Source: Rubrivivax sp.
Lineage (GTDB): Bacteria; Pseudomonadota; Gammaproteobacteria; Burkholderiales; Burkholderiaceae_C
Length of the DNA stretch: 51,629 nt
Direction: 5' to 3'
NCBI GenBank assembly: GCA_027491255.1
Contig: JAIXWM010000130.1
Coordinates: 1-51,629, forward strand
This document shows positions 8,686-17,358 of the stretch, piece after piece; position 1 is the first letter of the stretch, and each line of letters begins with the position of its first letter. The notes under the pieces are model-generated. The model saw only the letters and a list, made by a program, of their open reading frames with translations. It was not told where the DNA came from and ran no database searches. The position numbers and the translations under genes were made by a program.

Positions 8686-9660
8686 ATGGACCCCAAGCAC
8701 CTGGACCTGCACATGCTGCGCTGCCTGCACGCGCTGGTGTCGGAGGCCCATGTGACGCGTGCGGCGGAGCGCATGGGCATGACGCAGCCCGCGATGAGCG
8801 CGGCCCTGGCGCGGCTGCGGTCCCTGTTCGGCGATCCGCTGCTGGTGCGCACCGAGAAGGGGATGGTGCCCACGCCCCGGGCGCAGGAGGTGGCTGCCGC
8901 AGCCCGCAGCGCGCTGGAGTTGCTGGACGGCGCGCTGGCGCCCGAGGCCGGCTTCGACCCCGCGCGGTCGTCGGAGCGCTTCGAGATCCTGGCCAGCGAG
9001 TCCGCGTCCTTCGTCCTGATGCCCGCCCTGGTGGCGCGCGCGCGCGCCCTGGCGCCCCGGGTCGAGCTCAGGATCCAGGTGCCCGACCTGACGCGCGCGC
9101 GTCAGGTGCTCGAGGAAGGCCGGGCCGACCTGCTGGTCAGTTTCACCCGCAGCGCGCCCGCCGGCCTGCGCTCGCGCCCGCTGCTGCAGCAGGAACTGAA
9201 GATCATCGCGGCGCGCCACCACCCGGACGTGCGGGGCAGCCTCACGCTGGACCAGTTCCTGGCCTGGCCGCATGCGATACACATGATCGGACGCACCTGC
9301 TCGGCGGTGGAGGCCGCGGCCAACGACGCGCTCGCGCCCACCGGCCGCCAGCGCAGCGTCGGCGCCTGGGTGCCTTCGTCCATCTCTTCGCCGGCGGTCG
9401 TGGCGGCCACGGATTTCCTCGCCACGCTGCCGGATTTCGTGGCACGGTCCTTTTCGCACGCCCTCGGGCTGCAGGTGCTGGCGCCGCCGCTGGCCATGGG
9501 CGACGCCCAACTGAGCATGTACTGGCACGACCGCACCCACCGGCACCCGGCCCAGCGCTGGCTGAGGAAGGTCCTCGTCGAAGCCGCCGAGCATGTGCAG
9601 GCGAACTTCCCGCGCGCGCTGTGGTCGGGACCCGCCAGCCTGCCTGACGGCATGGCCTGA
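8686..9660 (+). CDS. LysR family transcriptional regulator
   Basis: This is a 324-residue LysR-type regulator. The N-terminal winged helix-turn-helix covers about residues 5-65 (HMLRCLHALVSEAHVTRAAERMG...AMSAALARLRSLFGDPLLVR). The C-terminal effector-binding domain covers about 90-300. The NodD-like form HVTRAAERMGMTQPAMS is usual for regulators of aromatic or organic-acid pathways. I start it at ATG 8686 because the conserved DNA-binding domain begins there. The longer in-frame extension to 8479 runs back over the divergent gene. It likely controls the Bug-TauD-cupin-ThDP operon and itself; the inducer is unknown. Confidence 0.94.
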   Translation: MDPKHLDLHMLRCLHALVSEAHVTRAAERMGMTQPAMSAALARLRSLFGDPLLVRTEKGMVPTPRAQEVAAAARSALELLDGALAPEAGFDPARSSERFEILASESASFVLMPALVARARALAPRVELRIQVPDLTRARQVLEEGRADLLVSFTRSAPAGLRSRPLLQQELKIIAARHHPDVRGSLTLDQFLAWPHAIHMIGRTCSAVEAAANDALAPTGRQRSVGAWVPSSISSPAVVAATDFLATLPDFVARSFSHALGLQVLAPPLAMGDAQLSMYWHDRTHRHPAQRWLRKVLVEAAEHVQANFPRALWSGPASLPDGMA

Positions 9661-9729
9661 GGCACCCTGGCACGGCCCCGCCGGACGGGCAGCGCCCTTC
9701 GGGTCTTCAAGCCGGCGGGCCGGGCGATG

Positions 9730-10452
9730 TCAGACCGCCCGAGCGGTGGCGCCGCTCAGGCGCGCGAGGTTGTCGGCGGTGTTGTAGAGATCGATCATCG
9801 CGCCCGCGGACGAGGCCTGGTCCATGCGCGCGCGGATCTCCTTGCCCTGCGCGTAGGCTCGGCGCACCGCGGCGCGCGCCTCGATCGCGTCGAACCAGCG
9901 GAAGAAGTTCGGGTGCGAGCCTGGGTCGACGGCCACGTGCTGGCGTGTGCGGCACCACGGGTGCAGCGCGATGTCGGCGATGCCGTACTCGCTGCCGCCC
10001 ATCCAGGGCTGCTCCGCCAGCCGGTTGTCGATGACGCGGTACAGGCGGGCGACTTCCCTGTTGTAGCGGTCCTTGCCGTACTGCACGTCGCTGTGGTTGT
10101 TGAAGTGGTTGGCCTGGCCGATCATCGGGCCGACGTGCGAGGACTGGAACAGCAGCCACTGCAGCGCGTCGTAGCGCCCGGCCGGCTCGCGTGCCAGGAA
10201 GGCGCCGTGCTTCTCGGCCAGGTAGACGAGGATGGCGTTGGACTCCATCAACGCGATCGGCCGGCCCCCAGGGCCGTCCGGATCGACCAGGGCCGGGATC
10301 TTGTTGTTGGGACTGAGCCGCAGGTGCGCGGCCGAGAACTGCTCGCCCAGACGGATGTTGACGTCGACGTGGCGCCAGGCCAGCCCCAACTCCTCGAGCA
10401 GGACCATCACCTTCAGCCCGTTGGCCGTCGGGTAGGAATGCAGTTCGATCAT
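9730..10452 (-). CDS. Glutathione S-transferase, YfcG/Ure2p (nu-class)-like
   Basis: This is a cytosolic glutathione transferase or disulfide-bond oxidoreductase of 240 residues. The N-terminal thioredoxin fold contains PTANGLKV, matching the Thr/Asn active-site stretch of YfcG-type enzymes, then NNKIPALVD and the glutathione-binding MESNAILVYLAEK. The all-alpha C-terminal domain begins near residue 90, with GQANHFNN typical of this class. Start chosen at ATG 10452, preceded by GGAGGAGACGCG, a strong ribosome-binding site. An in-frame extension to 10500 is less likely. It is divergent from the MFS gene. Its physiological role is not deducible. Confidence 0.92.
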   Translation of the reverse strand: MIELHSYPTANGLKVMVLLEELGLAWRHVDVNIRLGEQFSAAHLRLSPNNKIPALVDPDGPGGRPIALMESNAILVYLAEKHGAFLAREPAGRYDALQWLLFQSSHVGPMIGQANHFNNHSDVQYGKDRYNREVARLYRVIDNRLAEQPWMGGSEYGIADIALHPWCRTRQHVAVDPGSHPNFFRWFDAIEARAAVRRAYAQGKEIRARMDQASSAGAMIDLYNTADNLARLSGATARAV

Positions 10453-10586
10453 CGCGTCTCCTCCGTGCCGCAGCTTCATCAACCGCGCGAGTATCGGCAC
10501 GCAGGCGCCGCTGGTGCATGCCGGCGCGGCGATGTGGGCATGCCCGGGGCATGATGCAGGCTCGGCAAGTCACGCCGCTGCTGCAG

Positions 10587-11795
10587 ATGAACCCCACCCA
10601 CCCCGCGCTCGCCCTGTCATCGATGCTGCTGGTGCAGATGCTGGCGTCGATGACCTTCGTCGCGGCGTCGGTGCTGGCGCCGGCGGTCGCGCCGACGCTG
10701 GGCCATGCGCCCGAACGCGTCGGCCTGTACGCGGGCCTGGGCTACCTGGCGGCGATGGTCTGCGGCCTGCGCAGCGGGGGGTGGGTGGCGCGCTGGGGCG
10801 CGATCCCGCTGACCCAGCGTGGCCTGCTGGCCTGTGCGGCCGGCGCGCTGCTGGCCGGGCTCGGGCCACCGCAGACCTTGCTGGCGGCAGCGGTCCTGAT
10901 CGGCATGGGCTATGGCGTCGTCAACCCCACGGCAGCTGCGGTGCTGAGCCAGCACGCGCCCGAGCGCGCGCGCGGCCTGTTCTTCTCGGTCAAGCAGACC
11001 GGAGTGCCGCTGGGCGTGGCCCTGGCGGGCCTGGTGATGCCCGCGGGTCTGGCGCTGCTGGGCTGGCGGTTCACGGCCGTGGCGGTTGCCGCCACCTGCG
11101 CTGCGATGTCCCTGGCGCTGTGGCCGACGGTGGCACGCCTGGAGCCGCCGCGACCGGACCCGGCCGAGGCCGCCGCGCAAGCGCCCATGGCACTGCTGCG
11201 CAGGGTCTGGCGCGCCCCGACACTGCGCGTGCTGAGCCTGACGTCGTTGACGTACACGCTGACCCAGCAGGTCTATGTCACCTTCATCGTCTCGATGCTG
11301 AACCTGACGCTGGGCTGGACGCTCGCTGCGGCCGCCGGCCTGCTGGCGCTGTCGCAGGGGCTGGCGGCACTGGCGCGCATCATCTTCGGCAGCGTGGGCG
11401 ACCGCTGGGTGCCGCCGGGCTGGGTGCTGGTGGGCCTGGGAGCGGCGATGGCGGCCAGTTGCCTGGGTCTGGCGGCAGCGGCCGCAGGCATGCTGTCGCC
11501 CGTGCTCGTGGGCGCGGCCGCGCTGGCCTGCGCGAGCACCGCCATGGGCTGGAACGGCGTGTTCTTCGGCGCCCTGGCGCAGCGCGTGCCGCGCGAGCAG
11601 ATGGCCGGCGTCTCGGGCGCGGCGCAGTTCTTCACCTTCGGCGGCGGCATGATCGGGCCGCTGCTGTTCGGCGAGGCAGTGCGTGCCGGCGCGGGCTACG
11701 CGCCGGCCTATGCAGCGCTGGCGCTGATCCCCGCCGCGGCGGCTGTGGCCCTGGCCCGCGCCCTCGTCAATGACCGTCGAAGGCCACCAGCGTGA
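10587..11795 (+). CDS. MFS transporter (12-TM, CynX/NimT-like)
   Basis: This inner-membrane major-facilitator protein has about 402 residues and roughly 12 hydrophobic segments. The signature-like loop [16 protein letters not shown] between TM2 and TM3 resembles the MFS G-x-x-x-D-R-x-G-R motif, and [13 protein letters not shown] follows near TM5. Start placed at ATG 10587, just before the first hydrophobic segment. In-frame ATGs at 10518, 10551 and 10554 are possible. Its last 29 bp overlap antisense with the end of apt. No neighbouring gene indicates its substrate. Confidence 0.9.
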   Translation: MNPTHPALALSSMLLVQMLASMTFVAASVLAPAVAPTLGHAPERVGLYAGLGYLAAMVCGLRSGGWVARWGAIPLTQRGLLACAAGALLAGLGPPQTLLAAAVLIGMGYGVVNPTAAAVLSQHAPERARGLFFSVKQTGVPLGVALAGLVMPAGLALLGWRFTAVAVAATCAAMSLALWPTVARLEPPRPDPAEAAAQAPMALLRRVWRAPTLRVLSLTSLTYTLTQQVYVTFIVSMLNLTLGWTLAAAAGLLALSQGLAALARIIFGSVGDRWVPPGWVLVGLGAAMAASCLGLAAAAAGMLSPVLVGAAALACASTAMGWNGVFFGALAQRVPREQMAGVSGAAQFFTFGGGMIGPLLFGEAVRAGAGYAPAYAALALIPAAAAVALARALVNDRRRPPA

Positions 11796-12372
11796 AGACG
11801 TCCAGGCCCGACTCGCGCAGGCGCTGCGAGCCGCCGAGTTCGGGCAGGTCGACGATGGCCGCGCCCTCGATGACCTGCGCGCCCATGCGCTCGAGCAGGC
11901 GACGTCCGGCCATCATGGTGCCGCCGGTGGCGATCAGGTCGTCGATCAGAACCACGCGGTCGCCGGGCTTGACGGCGTCGGTGTGCATCTCCACGGTGGC
12001 GCTGCCGTACTCGAGCTCGTAGGTCTCCTCCACCGTCGTGAAGGGCAGCTTGCCCTTCTTGCGGATGGGTACGAAGCCGCGGTTGAGCTCGTAGGCAACG
12101 ACCGCGCCGATGATGAAACCGCGCGCGTCCAGGCCGGCGATGGCGTCCGGGCGGGCGTCGAAGTAGCGGTGCACGAACTGGTCGATCAGCACGCGGAAGA
12201 CACGCGGGTCGGCCAGCAGTGGCGTGATGTCGCGGAACTGCACGCCCGGCGCCGGCCAGTCGGGCACGGTGCGGATGTGGCTGCGGATGTAGTCCGCCGG
12301 CGACATGGCGGCGTCGAGCGCGGCGCGATGCGCGGCGAGGTCCGCCGAGGCGGCGTCGTGGTTCGGATTCAT
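11767..12372 (-). CDS. apt: Adenine phosphoribosyltransferase
   Basis: This purine-salvage enzyme joins adenine and PRPP to give AMP in the cytosol. The 201-residue protein has the PRPP-binding signature [17 protein letters not shown] (about 140-156). It also has the APT-specific features [11 protein letters not shown] (about 47-57), GLDARGFI and the flexible loop KKGKLPF. The N-terminus is about 20 residues longer than E. coli Apt. An internal start at the MSPADYIR methionine is possible. The 3' end converges with and overlaps the MFS gene by 29 bp. Confidence 0.97.
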   Translation of the reverse strand: MNPNHDAASADLAAHRAALDAAMSPADYIRSHIRTVPDWPAPGVQFRDITPLLADPRVFRVLIDQFVHRYFDARPDAIAGLDARGFIIGAVVAYELNRGFVPIRKKGKLPFTTVEETYELEYGSATVEMHTDAVKPGDRVVLIDDLIATGGTMMAGRRLLERMGAQVIEGAAIVDLPELGGSQRLRESGLDVFTLVAFDGH

Positions 12373-12529
12373 GGTGGCAGATGCATCGCGGCCCGGGAAA
12401 ACCGCAAGGTTGCCATCATCCTAGATCTGGCCCTCGCCCGCTTGCGCGCGCGAGCAAGTGCCCGAAGAGTCGCGACGATGGGGCGGGCAAGATGTGCAAG
12501 GCGGGCACGGGGTCAAACCTCTGCGCCCC

Positions 12530-13396
12530 TCAGGCCGCGACCCGCAGCGTTGGCAGCGTCCCGCGCAGGAAGTCCACGCTGCGCGCCAGCGCCTCGTCCT
12601 CGGTGCCGTGCTCCGGGTGCAGGTAGTCGATCTCGATGGCGAGCAGGCCGTCGTAGCCGGCCTCGGCCAGCAGGCGCAGCACCTGCGGCAGGTCGACCGC
12701 GCCGCGGCCCAGCGGCACGCTCGGCCAGAAGCCGAAGGTGTGCGGATCGCCGCGGTGCGAGATCACGTCCTTGACGTGGGTGGCACGCGTATACGGCGCC
12801 AGCGTGCGCGCCACGCGCACCGGGTCCTCGAAAAGGCGCAGATTGTTGGCGGTGTCCAGGCACACCCCGAACCAGGGCGAGTCCACGCGCTGCACCAGCT
12901 CGGCCATCTCGTCGGCGCGCAGGTCGATGTGGTTCTCCATCGCCAGCACCACACCCTGGCGCCCGGCCTCGTCGGCCAAGGGCCGCAGCAGCTCCAGCAG
13001 CGCGTCGCGGTGCGCGGCCCAGTCGGTGGGTCGGGTGTGGCGGCTGCCGCCGCACACGCGCATGACGCGCGCGCCGAGCGAGCGCGCGATGCCGATGTGC
13101 TGCCGCAGCGATGCCGCCTCCTCGGGCCGGGCGCCCGAATGCAGCCCGTTGGGGTGGCCCCAGGCCCAGACGCGCTCCAGCCCGGCGGCGTCGAGCGCGT
13201 CGCGCAGCCGGGCCATGAAGCCGGCGTCGTCCCAGGACAGGAAGCAGGACTCGAGCGACACGCCCTGCACACCGAGCTCGCGCGCCCGCTCGAGGAAGTC
13301 CCACACGGTGCGGCGCTCGCCGGGGTCGGCCTGCAGGCCGCGGTACCACTCGCCGAAGTAGCGGTGGTAGCAGTAGGAGTCGATGCCGATCTTCAT
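12530..13396 (-). CDS. Sugar phosphate isomerase/epimerase (AP-endonuclease-2-like TIM barrel)
   Basis: This is a 288-residue metal-dependent TIM-barrel protein of the xylose-isomerase-like superfamily, which includes IolE, hydroxypyruvate isomerase and 3-dehydroshikimate dehydratases. Visible strands with acidic or His ligands include GIDSYCYHRYFGEW at the N-terminus, VLAMENHIDL, GVCLDTANNLRLFEDP, ATHVKDVISHRG and LAIEIDYLHPEHG. Start at ATG 13396 (MKIGID); an in-frame ATG at 13417 is unlikely. It lies 88 bp downstream of the Bug receptor on the same strand, so it may be the last gene of the tctBA operon. The substrate is not defined. Confidence 0.9.
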   Translation of the reverse strand: MKIGIDSYCYHRYFGEWYRGLQADPGERRTVWDFLERARELGVQGVSLESCFLSWDDAGFMARLRDALDAAGLERVWAWGHPNGLHSGARPEEAASLRQHIGIARSLGARVMRVCGGSRHTRPTDWAAHRDALLELLRPLADEAGRQGVVLAMENHIDLRADEMAELVQRVDSPWFGVCLDTANNLRLFEDPVRVARTLAPYTRATHVKDVISHRGDPHTFGFWPSVPLGRGAVDLPQVLRLLAEAGYDGLLAIEIDYLHPEHGTEDEALARSVDFLRGTLPTLRVAA

Positions 13397-13484
13397 GCTG
13401 CAGAGTGCCCCGATCATGGCACAGGGCCCGGCCAGGCCGGTGCGGGCCGGGGCCTGGCCCGGCCAGGCCCCAGGGGTCGTCGCC

Positions 13485-14501
13485 TCAGGGCCGCGGGATG
13501 CCGAGCTCGGCCGGGTTCTTCTTTGCCGCGCCGGTGTCCTGCAGCAGCCAGGCCGTCGTCGACTGCCACTTGCGGATGAAGGCCTCGGCCTCGGCGCCGC
13601 CGATGTTCAGCACCGTGGTGCCGCGGTTTTCCATCATCTGACGGTAGGCAGGGTTGTTGCCGGCCTTGCGGAAGGCCTCGATCAGTCGCGCCTTCACAGG
13701 CTCGGGCGCCTCTTTGCGGATGAACACGCCGTACCACGGGCCCCAGGGCAGGAACTTCTGCAGCCCGGGCAGGGTCTCGGTCATCGGCTGGATGCCTTGG
13801 AAGGGCTTGGTCGACAGCACGGCGATCGCGCGCAGCCGCCCGGCGCGCACGTGCTCGATCGCCGGGCCCGAGGCCATGAAGGCGATGTCGATATGGCCGC
13901 CCTGCAGCGCCGCCACCGCGGGCCCGTCGCCGTCGAAGGGCACGTTGACGACCGGGAACTTGGTCTGCGTGTTGACCATGGCGTTGACCATGTAGGGCGT
14001 CGTGCCCGCCCCGGCGATGTACTGCTTGTACTTGTTCGGGTTGGCCTGGGCGTCGGCGAGCAGCTCCTTGAAGGTCTTCCAGGGGCGGTCCTTGTTGACG
14101 ACGACCAGGATGGTGTCGCCGACCGCGGCGATGTTGATAGGCGTGAAGCGGTCGTAGTCGAAGTCGGCCAGGCCCAGCACCTTGAACAGCGCCTGCGGCT
14201 CGGCGCCGCCCAGCAGCGTGTAGCCGTCGGCCGGCTGCAGCAGCACCTGGCTGGCGCCCACCGCGCCCGAGCCACCGGGGCGGTTGGTGATGACGAGCTT
14301 GCGCCCGAGCGCCTCCTCGGCGTAGGCGGTGTAGCCCCGCAGCGAGACATCGGTGCCGCCGCCGGCACCCCACTGGATGACCAGGTTCACGTCCTGCGCA
14401 GGGTAGGCCGCCTGCGCCAGGGCCTGGGAGCCCAGCGTGGACAGGCCCGTGGCCAGCGCGGCGGCCGCGCCCAGCAGGTATCGCTTGGAAATCGTCTTCA
14501 T
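13485..14501 (-). CDS. Bug-family TTT periplasmic substrate-binding receptor
   Basis: This is a periplasmic TctC-like carboxylate receptor of 338 residues. It starts at ATG 14501 after GGAGGACGACG. A signal peptide of about 30 residues (MKTISKRYLLGAAAALATG, ending near LAQAAYPAQD) precedes the mature domain, which has VNLVIQWGAGGGTD, GGSGAVGASQVLL and PADGYTLL. It differs from the usual Bug motif at QWGAGGGTD. It follows the CoA-transferase gene in the operon that begins with tctB and tctA. It is therefore the best candidate for the extracytoplasmic subunit of that permease, although the receptor gene is usually first in tct operons. Confidence 0.93.
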   Translation of the reverse strand: MKTISKRYLLGAAAALATGLSTLGSQALAQAAYPAQDVNLVIQWGAGGGTDVSLRGYTAYAEEALGRKLVITNRPGGSGAVGASQVLLQPADGYTLLGGAEPQALFKVLGLADFDYDRFTPINIAAVGDTILVVVNKDRPWKTFKELLADAQANPNKYKQYIAGAGTTPYMVNAMVNTQTKFPVVNVPFDGDGPAVAALQGGHIDIAFMASGPAIEHVRAGRLRAIAVLSTKPFQGIQPMTETLPGLQKFLPWGPWYGVFIRKEAPEPVKARLIEAFRKAGNNPAYRQMMENRGTTVLNIGGAEAEAFIRKWQSTTAWLLQDTGAAKKNPAELGIPRP

Positions 14502-14539
14502 CGTCGTCCTCCGGTTGTGGTTGAGGGGGTCAGGGGGAT

Positions 14540-16138
14540 TCAAGGTGCGGCGCCGGCGCGACGCGACAGCGCGCCGAAACCGTCGTCGTCGCGCTGGAAG
14601 TGCGAGGCCGGCATCACCGCCACCGGCTCGGCCAGCAGCGGGCGGAAGTCCATCTGATCGAGCACGTCGCGCTCCAGGTCGATGCCGGGAGCGATTTCGA
14701 ACAGCTCGAGCCCGCGCGGCGTCAGGCGGAAACTGGCGCGCTCGGTCAGGTACAGCGCCGTCTGCCCGCGCTGCAGCGCCTGGGGGCCGCTGAAGGTGAC
14801 CTGGTCGACCCGCCGCACCAGCTTGCGCACCGCGCCCTGGCGCAGCACGCGCAGCCGCCCGTCGCCGGTGGCGAGCTCCACGCCCTTGGCCGCGAAAGTG
14901 CCGCAGAAGACGACCTTGCGCGCGTTCTGCGCGATGTCGATGAAGCCGCCCGGCCCCACCGCCAGCCCGCCCAGGCGCGAGACGTTGACGCAGCCCAGCT
15001 CGTCCATCTCACCGAAGCCGAGGAAGGCGATGTCGAGCCCGCCGCCGCCGTAGAAGTCGAACTGCGTCGGCGCGTCCAGCATCGCGCTGGCGTTGCGCGC
15101 GTAGCCGAACAGCACCCCGTCGAGCAGGCTGCCGCCGTAGGTGCCGTGCTCGATGGTCTGCTGAATGCGGCCGAGCTCGCCGCGTCGCGCCACCAGCTTG
15201 GCCACCGCGTCGGGGATGCCCACCCCGTAGTTGACGACCGCGCCCTCGACCAGCTCGCAGGCGGCGCGGCGCGCCACCGCCTGGCGCTCGCTGAAAGGCT
15301 CGTCTGCCGGACCAGTGGCGGGCATCTCGGCCGTTGCGCGCGCCGCGCCGGTCAGCTCGCCGCTCAGCCCGGGGTCGAAGACGATGTCGTAGCTGGTGCG
15401 CTGCCCGGGTACGACGACGACCGCATCGACCCAGGCCCCGGGGATGCGCACCTCGCGCGCCTTCAGCGCCCCGCGCTCGAGCCGCTCGCGCACCTGCACG
15501 ATCACGCGCCCGCCGCTGTTGCGCGCGGCCAGCGCGATGGCCTGGGCGTCGAGGTTGGCAGCCTCGTGCTCGAAGCTGATGTTGCCGTCCTCGTCGGCGG
15601 CCGAGGCGCGCACGATCGCCACGTCCACACGGTAGGGCTTGTAGCGCAGGTACTCGCGGCCGTCGAGCGTGATCACCTCGGCCAGGTCGTCGCGGGCGGC
15701 CTCGTTCATGCGCCCACCGCCAAGGCGCGGGTCGCACACCGTGCCCAGGCCCACATGGGTGATCAGCCCGGGCGCGCCGGCGCCGATGGCGCGGAACAGC
15801 TGCGACGAGACACCGCCGGGCAGGATGTAGGCCTCGATGCGGTTGTCCTGCGCGAGCTGCTGCATGCGCGGGCTCCAGACCCAGTGGCCGCCGATCACGC
15901 GCCGCACCAGGCCCTCGTGCGCGAAGCAGTTCATGCCCCGCGAGCGCTTGTCGCCGATGCCCAGCGCGTGCACCGCCGTCAGCCCGCGCGGGTGCCCGCT
16001 GGCCAGGAAGCGGCGCTCGATGGCCTGGAACAGCTCGGTGGCCTCCATCAGCCCGCCGCCGCCGCCCATCAGCGCCACGGTCGCGCCATCCGGCACGAGC
16101 GCCGCCGCCTCGTCGGCGCTGATGAACTTGTCACGCAT
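14540..16138 (-). CDS. Family I CoA-transferase, fused alpha and beta subunits
   Basis: This acyl-CoA:carboxylate CoA-transferase (YdiF/propionate CoA-transferase type) transfers CoA between acyl-CoA and a free acid through a glutamyl-CoA thioester. Its 532 residues join the alpha half (about 1-250, glycine-rich GGGGGLMEATELF near 25) and beta half (about 285-520). The catalytic glutamate is likely E330 in QTIEHGTYGG, matching the family's E-x-G motif. It lies 44 bp downstream of the acyl-CoA dehydrogenase in the same operon. That suggests it activates the acid imported by TctAB and the Bug receptor before dehydrogenation. The actual acid is unknown. Confidence 0.92.
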   Translation of the reverse strand: MRDKFISADEAAALVPDGATVALMGGGGGLMEATELFQAIERRFLASGHPRGLTAVHALGIGDKRSRGMNCFAHEGLVRRVIGGHWVWSPRMQQLAQDNRIEAYILPGGVSSQLFRAIGAGAPGLITHVGLGTVCDPRLGGGRMNEAARDDLAEVITLDGREYLRYKPYRVDVAIVRASAADEDGNISFEHEAANLDAQAIALAARNSGGRVIVQVRERLERGALKAREVRIPGAWVDAVVVVPGQRTSYDIVFDPGLSGELTGAARATAEMPATGPADEPFSERQAVARRAACELVEGAVVNYGVGIPDAVAKLVARRGELGRIQQTIEHGTYGGSLLDGVLFGYARNASAMLDAPTQFDFYGGGGLDIAFLGFGEMDELGCVNVSRLGGLAVGPGGFIDIAQNARKVVFCGTFAAKGVELATGDGRLRVLRQGAVRKLVRRVDQVTFSGPQALQRGQTALYLTERASFRLTPRGLELFEIAPGIDLERDVLDQMDFRPLLAEPVAVMPASHFQRDDDGFGALSRRAGAAP

Positions 16139-16182
16139 CCGGCCCGCGCCCCCGTTCCTCGTATCGTGTCCGGATCCGCCGG

Positions 16183-17343
16183 TCAGCGCGCGAGGTCGAA
16201 GAGGGCCGGGCCCTTCTTCAGCACGCTGCGCGCGATCACGCCGCGGTGGATCTCGGAGGTGCCGTCGTAGATGCGGTAGATGCGCGCATCACGGTAGTAG
16301 CGCTCGATCGGCAGCTCCTTGCAGAAGCCCATGCCGCCAAACAGCTGTACGCCACGGTCGACCACCCGACCCAGGGTCTCGGCCGCATGCACCTTGACCA
16401 TCGCGATCCAGTCGCGCGCGTCCTCGCCGCGGTCCATCATGGCCGCGGCCTGCAGCACCATCAGCCGCGCGGCGTTGATCTCGATCACGCTGTCGGCCAG
16501 CATCTGCTGCACGAGCTGAAAGTCGCCGATGGCCTGGCCGAATTGGCGGCGCTGGCGGGCGTAGTCGGTCATGAGTTCGAGCACGTGGCTCGCCTTGCCC
16601 ACCGCGCGCGCGCCCACCTGCGCCAGCCGCACGACGTTCAGCGCCCCCATCACGAGCTTGAAGCCCTGGCCGCGCGCGCCCAGCAAGGCGGCAGGCTCCA
16701 GCGGCACCTGGTCGAAGAACAGCTCGATGTGCGGCGTGCCGCGCAGGCCCATCATCTTCTGGTCCTTGCCGAGCGTGAAGCCAGGCAGGCCCTTGTCGAC
16801 CATGAACACCGAGATCTCGCGCTCGCCGGTGCGCGCCGAGACGAGGAAGAAGTCGCTCCACCAGCCGTCGCTGATGAAATGCTTGCTGCCCGACAGCCGC
16901 CAGCTGCCGTCGGGCTGCGGCTCGGCGCGGGTGCGGATGCCCTGCGCGTCGGAGCCGGCGCCGGGCTCGGTGATCGCGATCGCGCAGGTGCGCCGGCCCT
17001 GCACCGCCGGGAGCAGCCAGCGCTCGACCTGCTCGCCGCGGCACTCCAGCAGCGGCTCGTACACGTTGCCGAAGGCGCGCCGGATCAGGATGTCGGTGGT
17101 GTGGCCGAACTGCTCCTCGCACAGCATGCGGTCGACCACCGACAGGCCGCCGCCGCCGCATTCCGCAGGCATGTTCATCGCGTACAGGCCGAGCGCGCGC
17201 GCCCGGTCGTGCAGCGCCTGCGCCTGCGCCTGCGACAGCTCGCCGCAGGACTCGACCTCGTCTTCCAGCGGCTTGCACTCCTCGCGGATGAAGCGCCGCA
17301 CGGTTTCGATCAGCATGCGCTGCTCGTCGCTGAGCGTGAACAT
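16183..17343 (-). CDS. Acyl-CoA dehydrogenase
   Basis: This FAD-dependent enzyme introduces a 2,3-double bond into an acyl-CoA and passes electrons to ETF. The 386-residue length and three-domain order are typical: N-terminal helices, then the beta domain with AIAITEPGAGSDAQGI and KHFISDGWWSDF, then the C-terminal helices with RQFGQAIGDFQLVQQMLAD and LFGGMGF. At the usual catalytic-base position near the C-terminus the sequence is IYDGTSEIHR, with D360 where many members have Glu. Related enzymes vary here. It starts 15 bp after tctA ends and precedes the CoA-transferase. It probably acts on the CoA ester made by that enzyme. Confidence 0.94.
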   Translation of the reverse strand: MFTLSDEQRMLIETVRRFIREECKPLEDEVESCGELSQAQAQALHDRARALGLYAMNMPAECGGGGLSVVDRMLCEEQFGHTTDILIRRAFGNVYEPLLECRGEQVERWLLPAVQGRRTCAIAITEPGAGSDAQGIRTRAEPQPDGSWRLSGSKHFISDGWWSDFFLVSARTGEREISVFMVDKGLPGFTLGKDQKMMGLRGTPHIELFFDQVPLEPAALLGARGQGFKLVMGALNVVRLAQVGARAVGKASHVLELMTDYARQRRQFGQAIGDFQLVQQMLADSVIEINAARLMVLQAAAMMDRGEDARDWIAMVKVHAAETLGRVVDRGVQLFGGMGFCKELPIERYYRDARIYRIYDGTSEIHRGVIARSVLKKGPALFDLAR

Positions 17344-17358
17344 CGTCAGGCCTCCTGT

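Noticed and set aside
12441..12458. CTTGC/GCAAG inverted repeat upstream of the isomerase 3' end
   Set aside because: Arms of 5 bp around a GCGCGC run are expected by chance in this base composition.
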